DNA from: CAIYZT01 sp031385445
GTDB taxonomy: Bacteria > Pseudomonadota > Alphaproteobacteria > Rhodobacterales > Rhodobacteraceae
Assembly: GCA_031385445.1 (NCBI GenBank)
Contig: JANNBM010000056.1
Span: 328,415-392,414 of the forward strand
Reading direction: 5' to 3'
Length of the DNA stretch: 64,000 nucleotides
The notes beneath the pieces were generated by a model, which made no database searches, had not been told where the DNA came from, and saw only the letters and a list, made by a program, of their open reading frames with translations. Below are positions 18,234-27,417 of the stretch, in pieces. The first letter of the stretch is position 1, and every line of letters begins with the position of its first letter. A program made the position numbers and the translations under genes.

Positions 18234-18854
18234 ATGCAAGAAGACCCTGAACGAAAATGCATCGTTACCGGGGAGAGCCAGCCAAAAGCGGGTCTGATCC
18301 GGTTTTGCCTTGCGCCGGACGGCATGATGGTGCCTGACGTCCTTGGCCGTTTGCCGGGGCGCGGGATTTATGTGACCGCCAGCCGCGATGCGCTGGACAA
18401 AGCCGGCAGCAAGGGCCTGTTTTCGCGGGCAGCCAAGCAGCCGGTGACGTTGCCCGACAATTTGGTGCAGCTGATTGAAACGCAGCTGGCGCGCCGGGTG
18501 GCCGACTATATTTCGATGGCGCGCAAGGCCGGGGATGCGATTTGCGGGTTCGAGAAGGTCAAGGACTGGCTGAACAAGGACAAGGCGGAGGTGCTTATTC
18601 AAGCCTCTGACGGGTCCGAGCGCGGCAAGGACAAACTCTATCCCCCTGAGGGGCCGGACAGCCTGATTGGCTGTTTGACCGCGCAGGAATTGGGTTTGGC
18701 ATTCGGACGTGAACGTGCGATACACGCCGCGCTTGCGGCTGGAAGACTCACAACGCGTGTTGTAGAGGAAGCCGCAAGGCTTTCTGGCGTGCGCGGCATG
18801 ACGGTAAAGCGGGTCGGCAGAAGGTCTGCCGGGAAGGATACGAAGGACGTATGA
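18234..18854 (+). CDS. YlxR (DUF448) RNA-binding protein with L7Ae-like C-terminal domain
   Basis: 206 residues. The N-terminal YlxR domain (CIVTGESQPKAGLIRFCLAPDG and GRGIYVT) is followed by a ribosomal L7Ae-like half (ISMARKAGDAICGFEKVKDWL through DLFGRE-like positions). YlxR proteins are found between nusA and infB in many bacteria and have been linked to RNase P or nucleoid functions. The role here is inferred. The start at 18234 is chosen over an in-frame ATG inside the nusA 3' end. The stop overlaps the infB start (ATGA, 18851-18854). Confidence 0.88.
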   Translation: MQEDPERKCIVTGESQPKAGLIRFCLAPDGMMVPDVLGRLPGRGIYVTASRDALDKAGSKGLFSRAAKQPVTLPDNLVQLIETQLARRVADYISMARKAGDAICGFEKVKDWLNKDKAEVLIQASDGSERGKDKLYPPEGPDSLIGCLTAQELGLAFGRERAIHAALAAGRLTTRVVEEAARLSGVRGMTVKRVGRRSAGKDTKDV

Positions 18855-21484
18855 GCGATTTAGACGGCAAAAAACCCCTTGGCCTTGGGGCAGGTACGCG
18901 TTCGGGATCGGTGAAGCAAAGCTTCAGCCATGGTCGCACGCATGCTGTTGTGGTGGAAACCAAGCGCAAGCGCGTGGTTGTCCCGGCGCAGGCAGCGAAA
19001 CCTGTGGTGAACGCTCCGGCAACGGGCACAGCGGGGCCAGCGGTAGCAGCGGCGGTCAGCGATACGTCGCGCCGTCCGGCGGGCATTTCCGATGCGGAAA
19101 TGGAACGCCGCCTGTCGGCACTGAAAGTGGCCCGTGCGCGGGAACAGGAAGATGCGGCCAAGCGGCTTGCCGATGAAAAGGCCCGCGAGGAAGAGCGGCA
19201 GCGCAAGCGCGAAGCCAACGAGTTGAAAGAACGCGAGGAGCGCCAGCGTGAAGCGGCCGCCCGCGCCAAGGTCGAAGAAGAAGCGCGCCTGAGGGCCGAA
19301 GCCATCGCCGAGGCGTCCAGCCGCGCCGTGTCGCGCAAGGCTGATGTGCTGGGCACCCAGCGCCGCCAACCCGAAGCGCCCGCTGCCGCCGCGCCGCCCG
19401 CAGGCGAAAAGCCTGCTGCCGCCGGACGCAGCACGCGCCCCGCCGGCGCAGGTGCCCCCGCCGCACCCGCCGCCAATGACCGCAGCAACGCCCCCGTCGC
19501 CGCCAAACCCGGCCTTGCCCCGCGCAAGACCGAGCGCGAGCGCGATGCCGAGCGGGATCGCGGCAAGGCCAAGGGCGACGAAGGCCGCCGGTCTGGCAAG
19601 CTGACCCTGTCGGATGCCACCTCGGACGAGGGTGGCCGCCAGCGGTCATTGGCTGCGATGAAGCGCAAGCAAGACCGCGCCCGCGCCAAGGCGATGGGCA
19701 TGATGGTGAAACCCGAAAAGCAGGTGCGCGATGTGCAGCTGCCTGAATCCATCGTGGTCAGCGAGCTTGCCAACCGGATGGCCGAACGGGCCGCCGATGT
19801 GGTGAAGTCTTTGATGAAAATGGGCATGATGGTGACGATGAATCAGGTCATCGACGCCGACACCGCCGAACTTTTGATCGAGGAATTCGGTCACAAGACG
19901 GTGCGCGTGTCGGACGCGGACGTGGAACAGGTGATCGACAGCGTCGTGGACGCGCAGGAAAATCTGATCACGCGCCCGCCGATCGTCACGATCATGGGCC
20001 ATGTCGACCACGGCAAGACCAGCCTTTTGGATGCAATCCGCAAGACCCATGTTGTGACGGGCGAAGCGGGCGGCATCACGCAGCATATCGGCGCCTATCA
20101 GGTGAAAACCGCCAATGGCGCGCTGATTTCCTTCCTTGATACGCCGGGCCACGCCGCGTTTACGTCGATGCGCGCCCGGGGGGCTTCGGTCACTGATATC
20201 GTGGTGCTGGTGGTCGCGGCGGATGATGCCGTGATGCCGCAGACGATTGAGGCGATCAACCACGCCAAGGCCGCCAAGGTGCCGATGATCATCGCGATCA
20301 ACAAGATCGACAAGCACGATGCGAACCCGACAAAGGTGCGCACGGACCTGTTGCAGCACGAGGTGGTCGTCGAGGCCATGTCGGGCGACGTGCAGGACGT
20401 CGAAGTGTCGGCCAAAACCGGGCAGGGCATCGACAACCTGCTGGAAGCCATCGCGCTGCAGGCGGAAATTCTGGAGCTGAGAGCCAACCCGAACCGCGCC
20501 GCGCAAGCTGCCGTGATCGAGGCCAAGCTGGACGTGGGCCGGGGTCCGGTGGCGACGGTTCTGGTGCAGAACGGCACACTGCGGAAGGGCGATATCTTTG
20601 TCGTCGGTCAGCAGTGGGGCAAGGTGCGCGCCTTGATCAACGATCAGGGCGAGACGGTGGCGGAAGCCGGTCCGTCGGTACCGGTCGAGGTTCTGGGTCT
20701 GTCGGGAACGCCTTCGGCAGGGGACACACTGAACGTGGTGGAAACCGAGGCGCAGGCCCGCGAAATCGCCGCCTACCGCGAGAAGACCACCAAGGACAAG
20801 CGCGCGGCTGTCGGGGCCGCGACCACGCTGGAACAGCTGATGGCCAAGGCCAAGTCTGACAAGGCGGTGTCCGAGCTGCCAGTGTTGGTGAAGGCTGATG
20901 TTCAAGGTTCGACCGAGGCGATCATTCAGGCGCTGGAAAAGGTTGGCAACGACGAGGTCCGGGTGCGGGTTCTGCATTACGGCGTTGGCGCTATCACCGA
21001 TTCGGATGTGAACCTTGCTGATGCGTCGAACGCGCCGATCCTGGCGTTCAACGTGCGGGCCAACGCGATGGCGCGCAGTGCGGCGCAGCAAAAGGGCGTC
21101 GAGATTCGGTATTACTCGGTGATCTATGACCTTCTGGACGACATCAAACAGGCGGCTTCGGGCCTGCTGAAGGCCGAAGTGCGCGAAAACTTCATCGGCT
21201 ATGCGAAGATCCTGCAGGTGTTCAAAATCACCGGGGCGGGCAATGTCGCGGGCTGTCTTGTGACCGAAGGCGTGGCCCGCCGGTCCGCCGGGGTGCGTTT
21301 GCTGCGTGACAACGTGGTGATCCACGAGGGCACGCTGAAGACGCTCAAGCGGTATAAGGATGAGGTCAAAGAAGTGATCTCGGGTCAGGAATGCGGCATG
21401 GCGTTTGAGCGGTACGAAGACGTGCGCGAGGGCGATGTGATCGAAATCTTTGAGCGCGAAGAAATTCAGCGTTCGCTGGCCTGA
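18851..21484 (+). CDS. infB: Translation initiation factor IF-2
   Basis: GTPase that places fMet-tRNA on the 30S subunit. The 877-residue product has a long N-terminal Ala/Arg/Glu-rich, low-complexity region (about residues 40-270, charged coiled-coil like). It is followed by the G domain with GHVDHGKTS (G1), DTPGHAAF (G3) and NKIDK (G4), then domains II-IV ending VIEIFEREEIQRSLA. It is the last gene of the operon and is followed by a perfect intrinsic terminator. Confidence 0.97.
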   Translation: MSDLDGKKPLGLGAGTRSGSVKQSFSHGRTHAVVVETKRKRVVVPAQAAKPVVNAPATGTAGPAVAAAVSDTSRRPAGISDAEMERRLSALKVARAREQEDAAKRLADEKAREEERQRKREANELKEREERQREAAARAKVEEEARLRAEAIAEASSRAVSRKADVLGTQRRQPEAPAAAAPPAGEKPAAAGRSTRPAGAGAPAAPAANDRSNAPVAAKPGLAPRKTERERDAERDRGKAKGDEGRRSGKLTLSDATSDEGGRQRSLAAMKRKQDRARAKAMGMMVKPEKQVRDVQLPESIVVSELANRMAERAADVVKSLMKMGMMVTMNQVIDADTAELLIEEFGHKTVRVSDADVEQVIDSVVDAQENLITRPPIVTIMGHVDHGKTSLLDAIRKTHVVTGEAGGITQHIGAYQVKTANGALISFLDTPGHAAFTSMRARGASVTDIVVLVVAADDAVMPQTIEAINHAKAAKVPMIIAINKIDKHDANPTKVRTDLLQHEVVVEAMSGDVQDVEVSAKTGQGIDNLLEAIALQAEILELRANPNRAAQAAVIEAKLDVGRGPVATVLVQNGTLRKGDIFVVGQQWGKVRALINDQGETVAEAGPSVPVEVLGLSGTPSAGDTLNVVETEAQAREIAAYREKTTKDKRAAVGAATTLEQLMAKAKSDKAVSELPVLVKADVQGSTEAIIQALEKVGNDEVRVRVLHYGVGAITDSDVNLADASNAPILAFNVRANAMARSAAQQKGVEIRYYSVIYDLLDDIKQAASGLLKAEVRENFIGYAKILQVFKITGAGNVAGCLVTEGVARRSAGVRLLRDNVVIHEGTLKTLKRYKDEVKEVISGQECGMAFERYEDVREGDVIEIFEREEIQRSLA

Positions 21485-21503
21485 TAGACGGTTTCAGACA
21501 AGC

Positions 21504-21533
21504 AAAAGGCCGGATCGCAAGATCCGGCCTTTT
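21504..21533 (+). terminator. Intrinsic terminator of the rimP-infB operon
   Basis: A perfect 13-bp stem (21504-21516 with 21521-21533) around a GCAA tetraloop. A-rich at the left foot and T-rich at the right foot, it starts 20 bp after the infB stop. By symmetry it could also stop transcripts from the right. Confidence 0.9.
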
Positions 21534-21551
21534 GCATTCATGCGCTGAAAT

Positions 21552-21692
21552 TCAGGCGGCGATTCGGGGTGGCACCGGAAAACCGGCAAAAGTTTTGTCA
21601 TCCACACGGATCACAATGCGCCCATCCGGCAGCTGTGCAACCATAAGCCCCTGAATTGAAACGCAGCTTCCGATGGTTATCGTTCTGAGCAT
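21552..21692 (-). CDS. Small hypothetical protein (46 aa)
   Basis: An ORF on the minus strand starts at the ATG at 21692 and reads MLRTITIGSCVSIQGLMVAQ, then a segment with DGRIVIRVDDKTFAGFPV. It looks protein-like: alternating hydrophobic residues consistent with a small beta-rich fold, and a purine-rich GGGGGATT upstream. A long AT-rich stretch (21693-21780) precedes it and could hold its promoter. The function is unknown. Confidence 0.5.
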   Translation of the reverse strand: MLRTITIGSCVSIQGLMVAQLPDGRIVIRVDDKTFAGFPVPPRIAA

Positions 21693-21800
21693 GCCAATCC
21701 CCCAATCAGCGTTGCAACATTTTCTACGCTATCCTGCTGATTCTTAAGAAACCATCAAAAATTTGACACAATTGCATAAATTTGCGGCACGCAGCGATTA

Positions 21801-22199
21801 TCACAGCCAATCGCGCAAGATCGGGATCAGCGGCAGGTCGGCCGGGGGCATGGGATATTCCTTCATCTGCGCGGGCTGCACCCAGACAAGGTTTTGGCCT
21901 TCACGGCCCGTCGCAATACCCTCCCATCGGCGGCAGGCGAAGAGCGGCATCAGAAGATGGAAATCGTCATAGCTGTGGCTGGCAAAGGTCAGCGGGGCGA
22001 GGCAGGATTTCCAGGTGTCGATGCCAAGCTCTTCTTTCAACTCGCGGATCAAGGCGGCTTCGGGGGTTTCGCCGGGGTCCACCTTTCCGCCCGGAAACTC
22101 CCATAAGCCCGCAAGAGATTTTCCCGGTGGGCGCTGGGCGAGCAGCACGCGGCCTTCGGGGTCGATGAGAGCGACAGCAGTGACGAGCAGGATGTTCAT
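21801..22199 (-). CDS. mutT: NUDIX hydrolase, probable 8-oxo-dGTP diphosphatase
   Basis: Removes oxidised nucleotides from the pool, or has a related NUDIX activity. The 132-residue product carries a full Nudix box, GGKVDPGETPEAALIRELKEELGI (in two overlapping parts: GGKVDPGETPEAA and RELKEELGI), and the LAQRPPGKSLAGLWEFPGG lead-in typical of MutT. The start at 22199 has GGAG upstream and begins MNILLVTAVALIDPEG. A frame-open start nine codons earlier lacks support. It lies 77 bp downstream of argJ on the same strand. Confidence 0.9.
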   Translation of the reverse strand: MNILLVTAVALIDPEGRVLLAQRPPGKSLAGLWEFPGGKVDPGETPEAALIRELKEELGIDTWKSCLAPLTFASHSYDDFHLLMPLFACRRWEGIATGREGQNLVWVQPAQMKEYPMPPADLPLIPILRDWL

Positions 22200-22250
22200 G
22201 GGGGGCGCTCCGCGTGTGGCGGGCACCCGCGGGCGCTGCCCCCGGACCCA

Positions 22251-22273
22251 TGGGAATATTTGGACCGATAGGA
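22251..22273 (-). repeat. 3'-flanking motif copy 3 (immediately after argJ)
   Basis: On the minus strand it reads TCGGTCCAAATATTCCCA and begins 3 bp after the argJ stop. It is one of five related strings after minus-strand genes. GC-rich imperfect inverted repeats (22201-22245) lie beyond it. Confidence 0.45.
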
Positions 22274-22275
22274 AT

Positions 22276-23610
22276 TCAGGAACGGTAGTCGGCGTTAATC
22301 TCGATGTAGCGGTTGGTCAGATCGCAGGTCCAGACCGAGCGTTTGGCGCGGCCAAGGCCGAGATCGATACCGATCACGATCTCGGACTGCTGCATATAAG
22401 CAGCAGCGTCGGCCTCTTTGTAGGTCGGGCTGCGCCAGCCGCCTTTGGCGACCACGATATCGCCAAAGCGGATGGTAAGGCGGTCGCGGTCGGCCATGGC
22501 GCCGGATTTGCCGATGGCCATGACGATGCGGCCCCAGTTCGGATCCTGGCCCGCGATGGCGGTTTTGACCAGGGGCGAGTTGGCGACGGCCATGGCGACG
22601 CGGCCAGCGTCGGCCGGATCGGCCGCGCCGCTGACGCGGACCTCGATGAACTTGGTCGCGCCTTCGCCGTCGCGGATGACCTGATGGGCGAGGTCGGTCA
22701 TCACCGATTTCAGCGCGGCCTCGAAGGCCTTTGCCACGGCGCCTGTCACCGGGGCGGCGGCGGATTGGCCGGTGGCGGCGAGCAGAAGCGTGTCGGAGGT
22801 CGACGTGTCGCTGTCCACCGTGATGGAGTTGAAGGTGCAATCCATGTTGCGCGACAGCATTTTCTGCAAGGTGGCGGGCGTGATTTTGGCGTCGGTGAAG
22901 ATGTAGACCAGCATCGTCGCCATATCGGGCGCGATCATGCCCGAGCCTTTGGCGATGCCCGCGATCTGGATCAGCCCGCCGTCGCCTTGCACCGTGGCGG
23001 CGGCCCCTTTGGCGAAGGTGTCGGTCGTCATCATGGCGTGGGCGGCCATTTCAATGGCGTCTTCGCGCAGGGCGGCGGTGAGGGCGGGGATTTGCGCCGT
23101 GATCTTTTCAAAGGGCAAAGGCTCTCCAATCACCCCGGTGGAGGAGGAAAACACGCGCGAGGCGGGCAGGCCGAGGGCGGCGGCGGTGCCATGTGTGATC
23201 GCCGCCACCGCCTTGTCACCGATTTTTCCGGTGAAGGCGTTCGAATTGCCGGAATTGACGATGATCGCGGCCCCGGAATTGCGGGGCACGGCCATCGACA
23301 GCTTTTGCTGGCAGTCGCGCACGCAGGCGGAGCGCGTGGTGGAGCGGGTGAAGGCCCCCGCCATCGCGGTGCCCACAGCGAGCCGGACAAGCATCACATC
23401 CCTGCGGTTGGCATAGCGAACGCCCGCTTCGACGGCGGAGAATTCAACGCCCGCGATGCGGGGCATGTCCGGAAAATGTGCGGGGGCGAGGGGCGAGATC
23501 ATCTTGGGCTTTTTCGCCGGTTTGTCGGTGACGGGCGTGGGTTCGGCCTGTTGCGCCTTCAATTCGGCTTTCAACGCCTTGGCTTTGGACTTCCAATCTT
23601 TTTTCGCCAT
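22276..23610 (-). CDS. argJ: Bifunctional glutamate N-acetyltransferase / amino-acid acetyltransferase
   Basis: Catalyses the first and fifth steps of the cyclic arginine pathway by recycling the acetyl group. The 444-residue precursor is of the self-cleaving type: the conserved site lies in GMIAPDMATMLVYI (cleavage between Ala and the catalytic Thr). Other conserved segments are NSGNSNAFTG and GQDPNWGRIVMAIG. The ATG at 23610 has GGAGGG at good spacing. The first 35 or so residues are a Lys/Ala-rich extension (KKDWKSKAKALKAELKAQ) before the usual ISPLAPAHFPD start of the fold. Confidence 0.95.
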   Translation of the reverse strand: MAKKDWKSKAKALKAELKAQQAEPTPVTDKPAKKPKMISPLAPAHFPDMPRIAGVEFSAVEAGVRYANRRDVMLVRLAVGTAMAGAFTRSTTRSACVRDCQQKLSMAVPRNSGAAIIVNSGNSNAFTGKIGDKAVAAITHGTAAALGLPASRVFSSSTGVIGEPLPFEKITAQIPALTAALREDAIEMAAHAMMTTDTFAKGAAATVQGDGGLIQIAGIAKGSGMIAPDMATMLVYIFTDAKITPATLQKMLSRNMDCTFNSITVDSDTSTSDTLLLAATGQSAAAPVTGAVAKAFEAALKSVMTDLAHQVIRDGEGATKFIEVRVSGAADPADAGRVAMAVANSPLVKTAIAGQDPNWGRIVMAIGKSGAMADRDRLTIRFGDIVVAKGGWRSPTYKEADAAAYMQQSEIVIGIDLGLGRAKRSVWTCDLTNRYIEINADYRS

Positions 23611-23633
23611 CGCTTCGCCCTCCATCAAAAGGA

Positions 23634-24479
23634 TTAGTTGCCCAGAAGATCCATGTTTTTCAACACCGCCGGATCAATATCCGCGCCCAGCTTTTCCACT
23701 TTTGCGCCCGCAACCATCTCTTCCACACGCCCAAGGATCGCGTCCTTGCGCACCTTGGCCTCGATATCGGCGCGGACCTCTTCCAACGCAGGTTTTTGCG
23801 AGTTGCGCGTCTCGGTGACCAGGATCAGGTGAAAGCCGAATTCGGTCTTCACCGGGCCGCTTACCTTGCCAACTTCGGCCGCAACGACCGCCGCTTCAAA
23901 CGGGGCGACCATTTGGCCAAGGCCAAACCAGCCCAGATCGCCGCCGCCTTGTGCCGATCCGTCCATCGAGTTTTCGGCGGCAAGCGTGGCAAAATCCGCG
24001 CCGCCTTGAATTTGGGCAAGCAGATCTTTGGCCTTTGCCTCATCCTCGACCAGAATATGCGACGCGTGATATTCGGTTTGGGCCACGAATTCGGCATAGG
24101 CCGCGTCATAGGCCATTTGAACCGCCTCTTCCGAGACGGCGTCGCCCGTCACCTGATTGACCAGGATCGTGGCAAGATAGGTGCGCCGATCGTTCAGCAG
24201 GGTCAACTCGTCAATCAGCGCCAGCTTGCCCGCCATCGACTGTTCAATCACGACTTGCTGGATCACCTGATCCAAAATCCCGCCAAAAACCAGATCATCG
24301 GGCAAAGCCTGATATTCGGGCGGCAGTTTGCTGCGGGCCACAATCAGGTTTCCAAGGGTGATTTCGGTGCCATTGACGGTGGCAACAACGGTTGCGGCGG
24401 TGGGTTCGTCGGCGAAAACGGGCTGGCTGGTCACAAGGCACAGGACGAGGGCAGCAAAGATGGTCGATTTCTGTGTCAT
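23634..24479 (-). CDS. Parvulin-type peptidyl-prolyl isomerase, periplasmic
   Basis: 281 residues with a signal peptide (MTQKSTIFAALVLCLVTSQPVFA) and a SurA/PrsA-like N-terminal helical region. The rotamase domain lies around residues 135-225 (YHASHILVEDEAKAKDLL, FATLAAENSMDGSAQGGGDLGWF, GPVKTEFGFHLILV). It is expected to help fold exported proteins in the periplasm. It is divergent from secA, which fits a shared export role, and lies 23 bp upstream of argJ. Confidence 0.92.
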   Translation of the reverse strand: MTQKSTIFAALVLCLVTSQPVFADEPTAATVVATVNGTEITLGNLIVARSKLPPEYQALPDDLVFGGILDQVIQQVVIEQSMAGKLALIDELTLLNDRRTYLATILVNQVTGDAVSEEAVQMAYDAAYAEFVAQTEYHASHILVEDEAKAKDLLAQIQGGADFATLAAENSMDGSAQGGGDLGWFGLGQMVAPFEAAVVAAEVGKVSGPVKTEFGFHLILVTETRNSQKPALEEVRADIEAKVRKDAILGRVEEMVAGAKVEKLGADIDPAVLKNMDLLGN

Positions 24480-24515
24480 TTCACCGATTCCTGATCACGA
24501 CGTTGGGTGTGCAAG

Positions 24516-24544
24516 TTGACTATGGAAGACCTTCCCCTTACATC
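24516..24544 (+). promoter_or_regulatory. Probable secA promoter
   Basis: TTGACT (24516-24521), a 17-nt spacer, then TACATC (24539-24544). Transcription would start near 24551, leaving a leader of about 110 nt before the secA ATG. Confidence 0.5.
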
Positions 24545-24663
24545 GCCAAGGGTCGCGGGCGACGGGGTCGGCCGACCTCTGAGCATCTTCTAAGGAAGGC
24601 GGCGAGGGCGGGCAAGGGCCGCTGCCCATCGCTGCATATCAATATTGGCCAAGCGGAGAGAAT

Positions 24664-27369
24664 ATGCTGGGTCTTGGAACGATCGCGCGGAAATTGTTCG
24701 GCACGCCGAACGAGCGCAAAGTGAAATCGGTGCGTCCGCTGGTGGCTGCAATCAACGCGCTGGAACCGGAATTTGCCGCGCTGAGCGATGAGCAGATCAT
24801 CGCCAAAACGCGCGAGTTTCAGGCGCGGGTGCAAACCGGCGGCGTCTCGCTTGACGATATTCTGCCCGAAGCTTTTGCCAACTGCCGCGAGGCTGCGCGT
24901 CGGGCCCTCGGCCTGCGGGCGTTTGTTGTGCAGTTGAAGGGCGGAATTTTCCTGCATCAGGGCAATATCGCGGAAATGCGCACCGGCGAGGGCAAGACGC
25001 TGGTGGCCACCTTCCCGGCCTATCTGAATGCCCTCGCCGGCAAAGGCGTGCATGTGGTGACGGTCAACGATTATCTGGCCAAGCGCGATGCGGAATGGAT
25101 GAGCAAGGTTTACACGCATCTGGGCCTGACCACCGGGGTCGTGGTGCCGTTTCAGGGCGACGCGGAAAAGAAGTCGGCGTATCAGGCGGATATCACCTAT
25201 GCGACCAACAACGAGCTTGGGTTCGACTATCTGCGCGACAACATGAAAGGCTCGCTGGAACAGATGAGCCAGCGCGGCCACAATTTCGCGATTCTGGACG
25301 AGGTTGACTCTATTCTGATCGACGAAGCGCGCACCCCTTTGATCATTTCCGGCCCAAGTCAGGATCGCAGCGAGCTGTATAATTCGGTGGACAAGCTTAT
25401 TCCGCTGCTGACCGCCGACGATTACAAACTGGACGAAAAGACCCGGTCCGTCACCTATTCCGAAGATGGCAACGAGACGATTGAACGGCTGCTGCACGAG
25501 GCGGGTATTTTGCCCGAGGGTCAGGCGCTTTATGATCCCGAAAGCACCACCATCGTGCACCACGCCACGCAAGCGCTGCGGGCGCACAAGCTGTATTCCA
25601 AGGATCAGCAATATATCGTGCGCGAGGGCGAGGTGATGCTGATCGACGAATTTACCGGCCGCATGATGAAAGGCCGCCGTCTGTCGGACGGTCTGCATCA
25701 GGCGATAGAGGCCAAAGAAGGCACCAAGGTTCAGCCCGAGAACATCACCCTCGCCTCTGTGACGTTTCAGAATTATTTCCGGCTGTACAAACGGCTGTGC
25801 GGTATGACCGGAACCGCGGCGACCGAGGCCGAAGAGTTCAAGGAAATTTACAATCTGGGCGTGATCGAAGTGCCGACCAACCGGCCCGTGATGCGCAAAG
25901 ACGCGGACGATCAGGTGTTCCGTACCGGGCGCGAGAAATACGAGGGCATCGTCAAGATGATCCACGATGCGCATGGCAAGGGTCAGCCGCTGCTGGTTGG
26001 CACCACCTCGATTGAAAAGTCCGAGCTTTTGTCAGGGATGCTGAAAGAGGCGGGGATCACCCACAACGTGCTGAACGCGCGCCAGCATGAACAAGAGGCC
26101 AAGATCGTGGCCGATGCGGGCAAGCTGAACGCGGTGACGATTGCCACCAACATGGCGGGCCGGGGCACCGATATTCAGCTGGGCGGCAATGTCGAGATGA
26201 TTGTGATGGAGGCGATTGCCGCCGATCCGCATCTGCATCCCGACGCGGTGCGCGCCAAGATCGAAGCGGACCACGCGGACGAGAAGGCAGCTGTTATCGC
26301 GGCGGGCGGTTTGTTCGTGCTGGCCACCGAGCGCCACGAAAGCCGCCGGATCGACAATCAGCTGCGCGGCCGTTCGGGCCGTCAGGGCGATCCGGGGCGC
26401 TCGGCGTTCTTTTTGTCTTTGGAAGACGATCTGATGCGGATTTTCGGGTCCGAGCGGCTGGACGGGATCCTGTCCAAGTTGGGGCTGAAGGAGGGCGAAT
26501 CGATTGTTCACCCTTGGGTCAACAAATCGCTGGAGCGCGCGCAGGCCAAGGTGGAAGGCCGCAACTTTGACATCCGCAAGCAGCTTTTGAAATTCGACGA
26601 CGTGATGAACGATCAGCGCAAGGCGGTTTTTGGCCAGCGGCTGGAGATCATGCAAAGTCCTGACCTTGCCGAGATTGCGCAGGACATGCGCCACACGGTT
26701 GTCGATGATCTGGTTGACTTCTTCATGCCGCCAAAATCCTATTCCGATCAATGGGATGCCCAAGGGTTGCAGGATGGGGTGAAAGACCGGCTGAACATGG
26801 ATCTGCCGATTGCCGTCTGGGCCGCCGAAGAGGGCGTGGATCAGGACGTGATGCGCGAGCGCTTGATCGGGCAGTCCGATCTGATGATGGCCGAAAAGGA
26901 AAAGGCTTACGGTCCCGAAACGATGCGCAGCTTTGAAAAGGCGCTTTTGTTGCAGACGATTGACGCCAAATGGCGCGAGCATTTGCTGCGGCTGGAACAC
27001 TTGCGTTCCGTCGTCGGGTTTCGCGGCTATGCGCAGCGTGATCCCCTGAACGAGTACAAATCGGAAAGCTTTACACTGTTCGAATCAATGCTGAATTCCC
27101 TGCGCCAGAAAGTCACGCAAGACCTGAGCCGCATTCAGCCCTTAAGCGAAGAGCAGCAAAAAGCGATGGTGGCGCAGTATCTGGCGCAGCAGGCGGCGGC
27201 GGCCGCGGCGGCCCCTGTAGAGCCGGTTGTTGCACCCGCGCCTGTGGCACTGGCCGCGCCGGGATTTGACGAGAACGATCCGTCAAGTTGGGGCAATCCG
27301 GGGCGCAATGACGCCTGCCCCTGCGGGTCGGGCGAAAAGTTCAAACATTGCCACGGCAAGCTGGCCTGA
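24664..27369 (+). CDS. secA: Preprotein translocase ATPase SecA
   Basis: Motor of the Sec export pathway at the inner membrane. The 901-residue product shows MRTGEGKTLVA (Walker A), the DEVDSILIDEARTPLIISG segment, GMTGTAATEAEEF, TNMAGRGTDI and RSGRQGDPGRS. It ends with the zinc-binding SEC-C motif NDACPCGSGEKFKHCHG that contacts SecB or ribosomes. An Ala/Pro-rich linker (about 840-875) precedes the zinc motif. Length and motif order are normal. Confidence 0.98.
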   Translation: MLGLGTIARKLFGTPNERKVKSVRPLVAAINALEPEFAALSDEQIIAKTREFQARVQTGGVSLDDILPEAFANCREAARRALGLRAFVVQLKGGIFLHQGNIAEMRTGEGKTLVATFPAYLNALAGKGVHVVTVNDYLAKRDAEWMSKVYTHLGLTTGVVVPFQGDAEKKSAYQADITYATNNELGFDYLRDNMKGSLEQMSQRGHNFAILDEVDSILIDEARTPLIISGPSQDRSELYNSVDKLIPLLTADDYKLDEKTRSVTYSEDGNETIERLLHEAGILPEGQALYDPESTTIVHHATQALRAHKLYSKDQQYIVREGEVMLIDEFTGRMMKGRRLSDGLHQAIEAKEGTKVQPENITLASVTFQNYFRLYKRLCGMTGTAATEAEEFKEIYNLGVIEVPTNRPVMRKDADDQVFRTGREKYEGIVKMIHDAHGKGQPLLVGTTSIEKSELLSGMLKEAGITHNVLNARQHEQEAKIVADAGKLNAVTIATNMAGRGTDIQLGGNVEMIVMEAIAADPHLHPDAVRAKIEADHADEKAAVIAAGGLFVLATERHESRRIDNQLRGRSGRQGDPGRSAFFLSLEDDLMRIFGSERLDGILSKLGLKEGESIVHPWVNKSLERAQAKVEGRNFDIRKQLLKFDDVMNDQRKAVFGQRLEIMQSPDLAEIAQDMRHTVVDDLVDFFMPPKSYSDQWDAQGLQDGVKDRLNMDLPIAVWAAEEGVDQDVMRERLIGQSDLMMAEKEKAYGPETMRSFEKALLLQTIDAKWREHLLRLEHLRSVVGFRGYAQRDPLNEYKSESFTLFESMLNSLRQKVTQDLSRIQPLSEEQQKAMVAQYLAQQAAAAAAAPVEPVVAPAPVALAAPGFDENDPSSWGNPGRNDACPCGSGEKFKHCHGKLA

Positions 27370-27391
27370 TCTGAAGCGCGGTATTTGAAAC

Positions 27392-27417
27392 GGGGCGGGC
27401 CACGGTCCGCCCTTGTT
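27392..27417. terminator. Bidirectional terminator between secA and the ROK regulator
   Basis: GGGCGG (27393-27398) pairs with CCGCCC (27407-27412), with further pairing toward the loop, followed by TTGTTTAT. It sits between the convergent stops of secA (27369) and the ROK gene (27417). Confidence 0.65.

Noticed and set aside
19646..21325. 559-codon minus-strand frame antisense to infB
   Set aside because: Shadow of the conserved IF-2 gene; composition is His/Arg/Asp-rich and shows no family motif.
24538..25974. 478-codon minus-strand frame antisense to secA
   Set aside because: Overlaps the conserved SecA N-terminal half and the secA promoter region; no domain visible.
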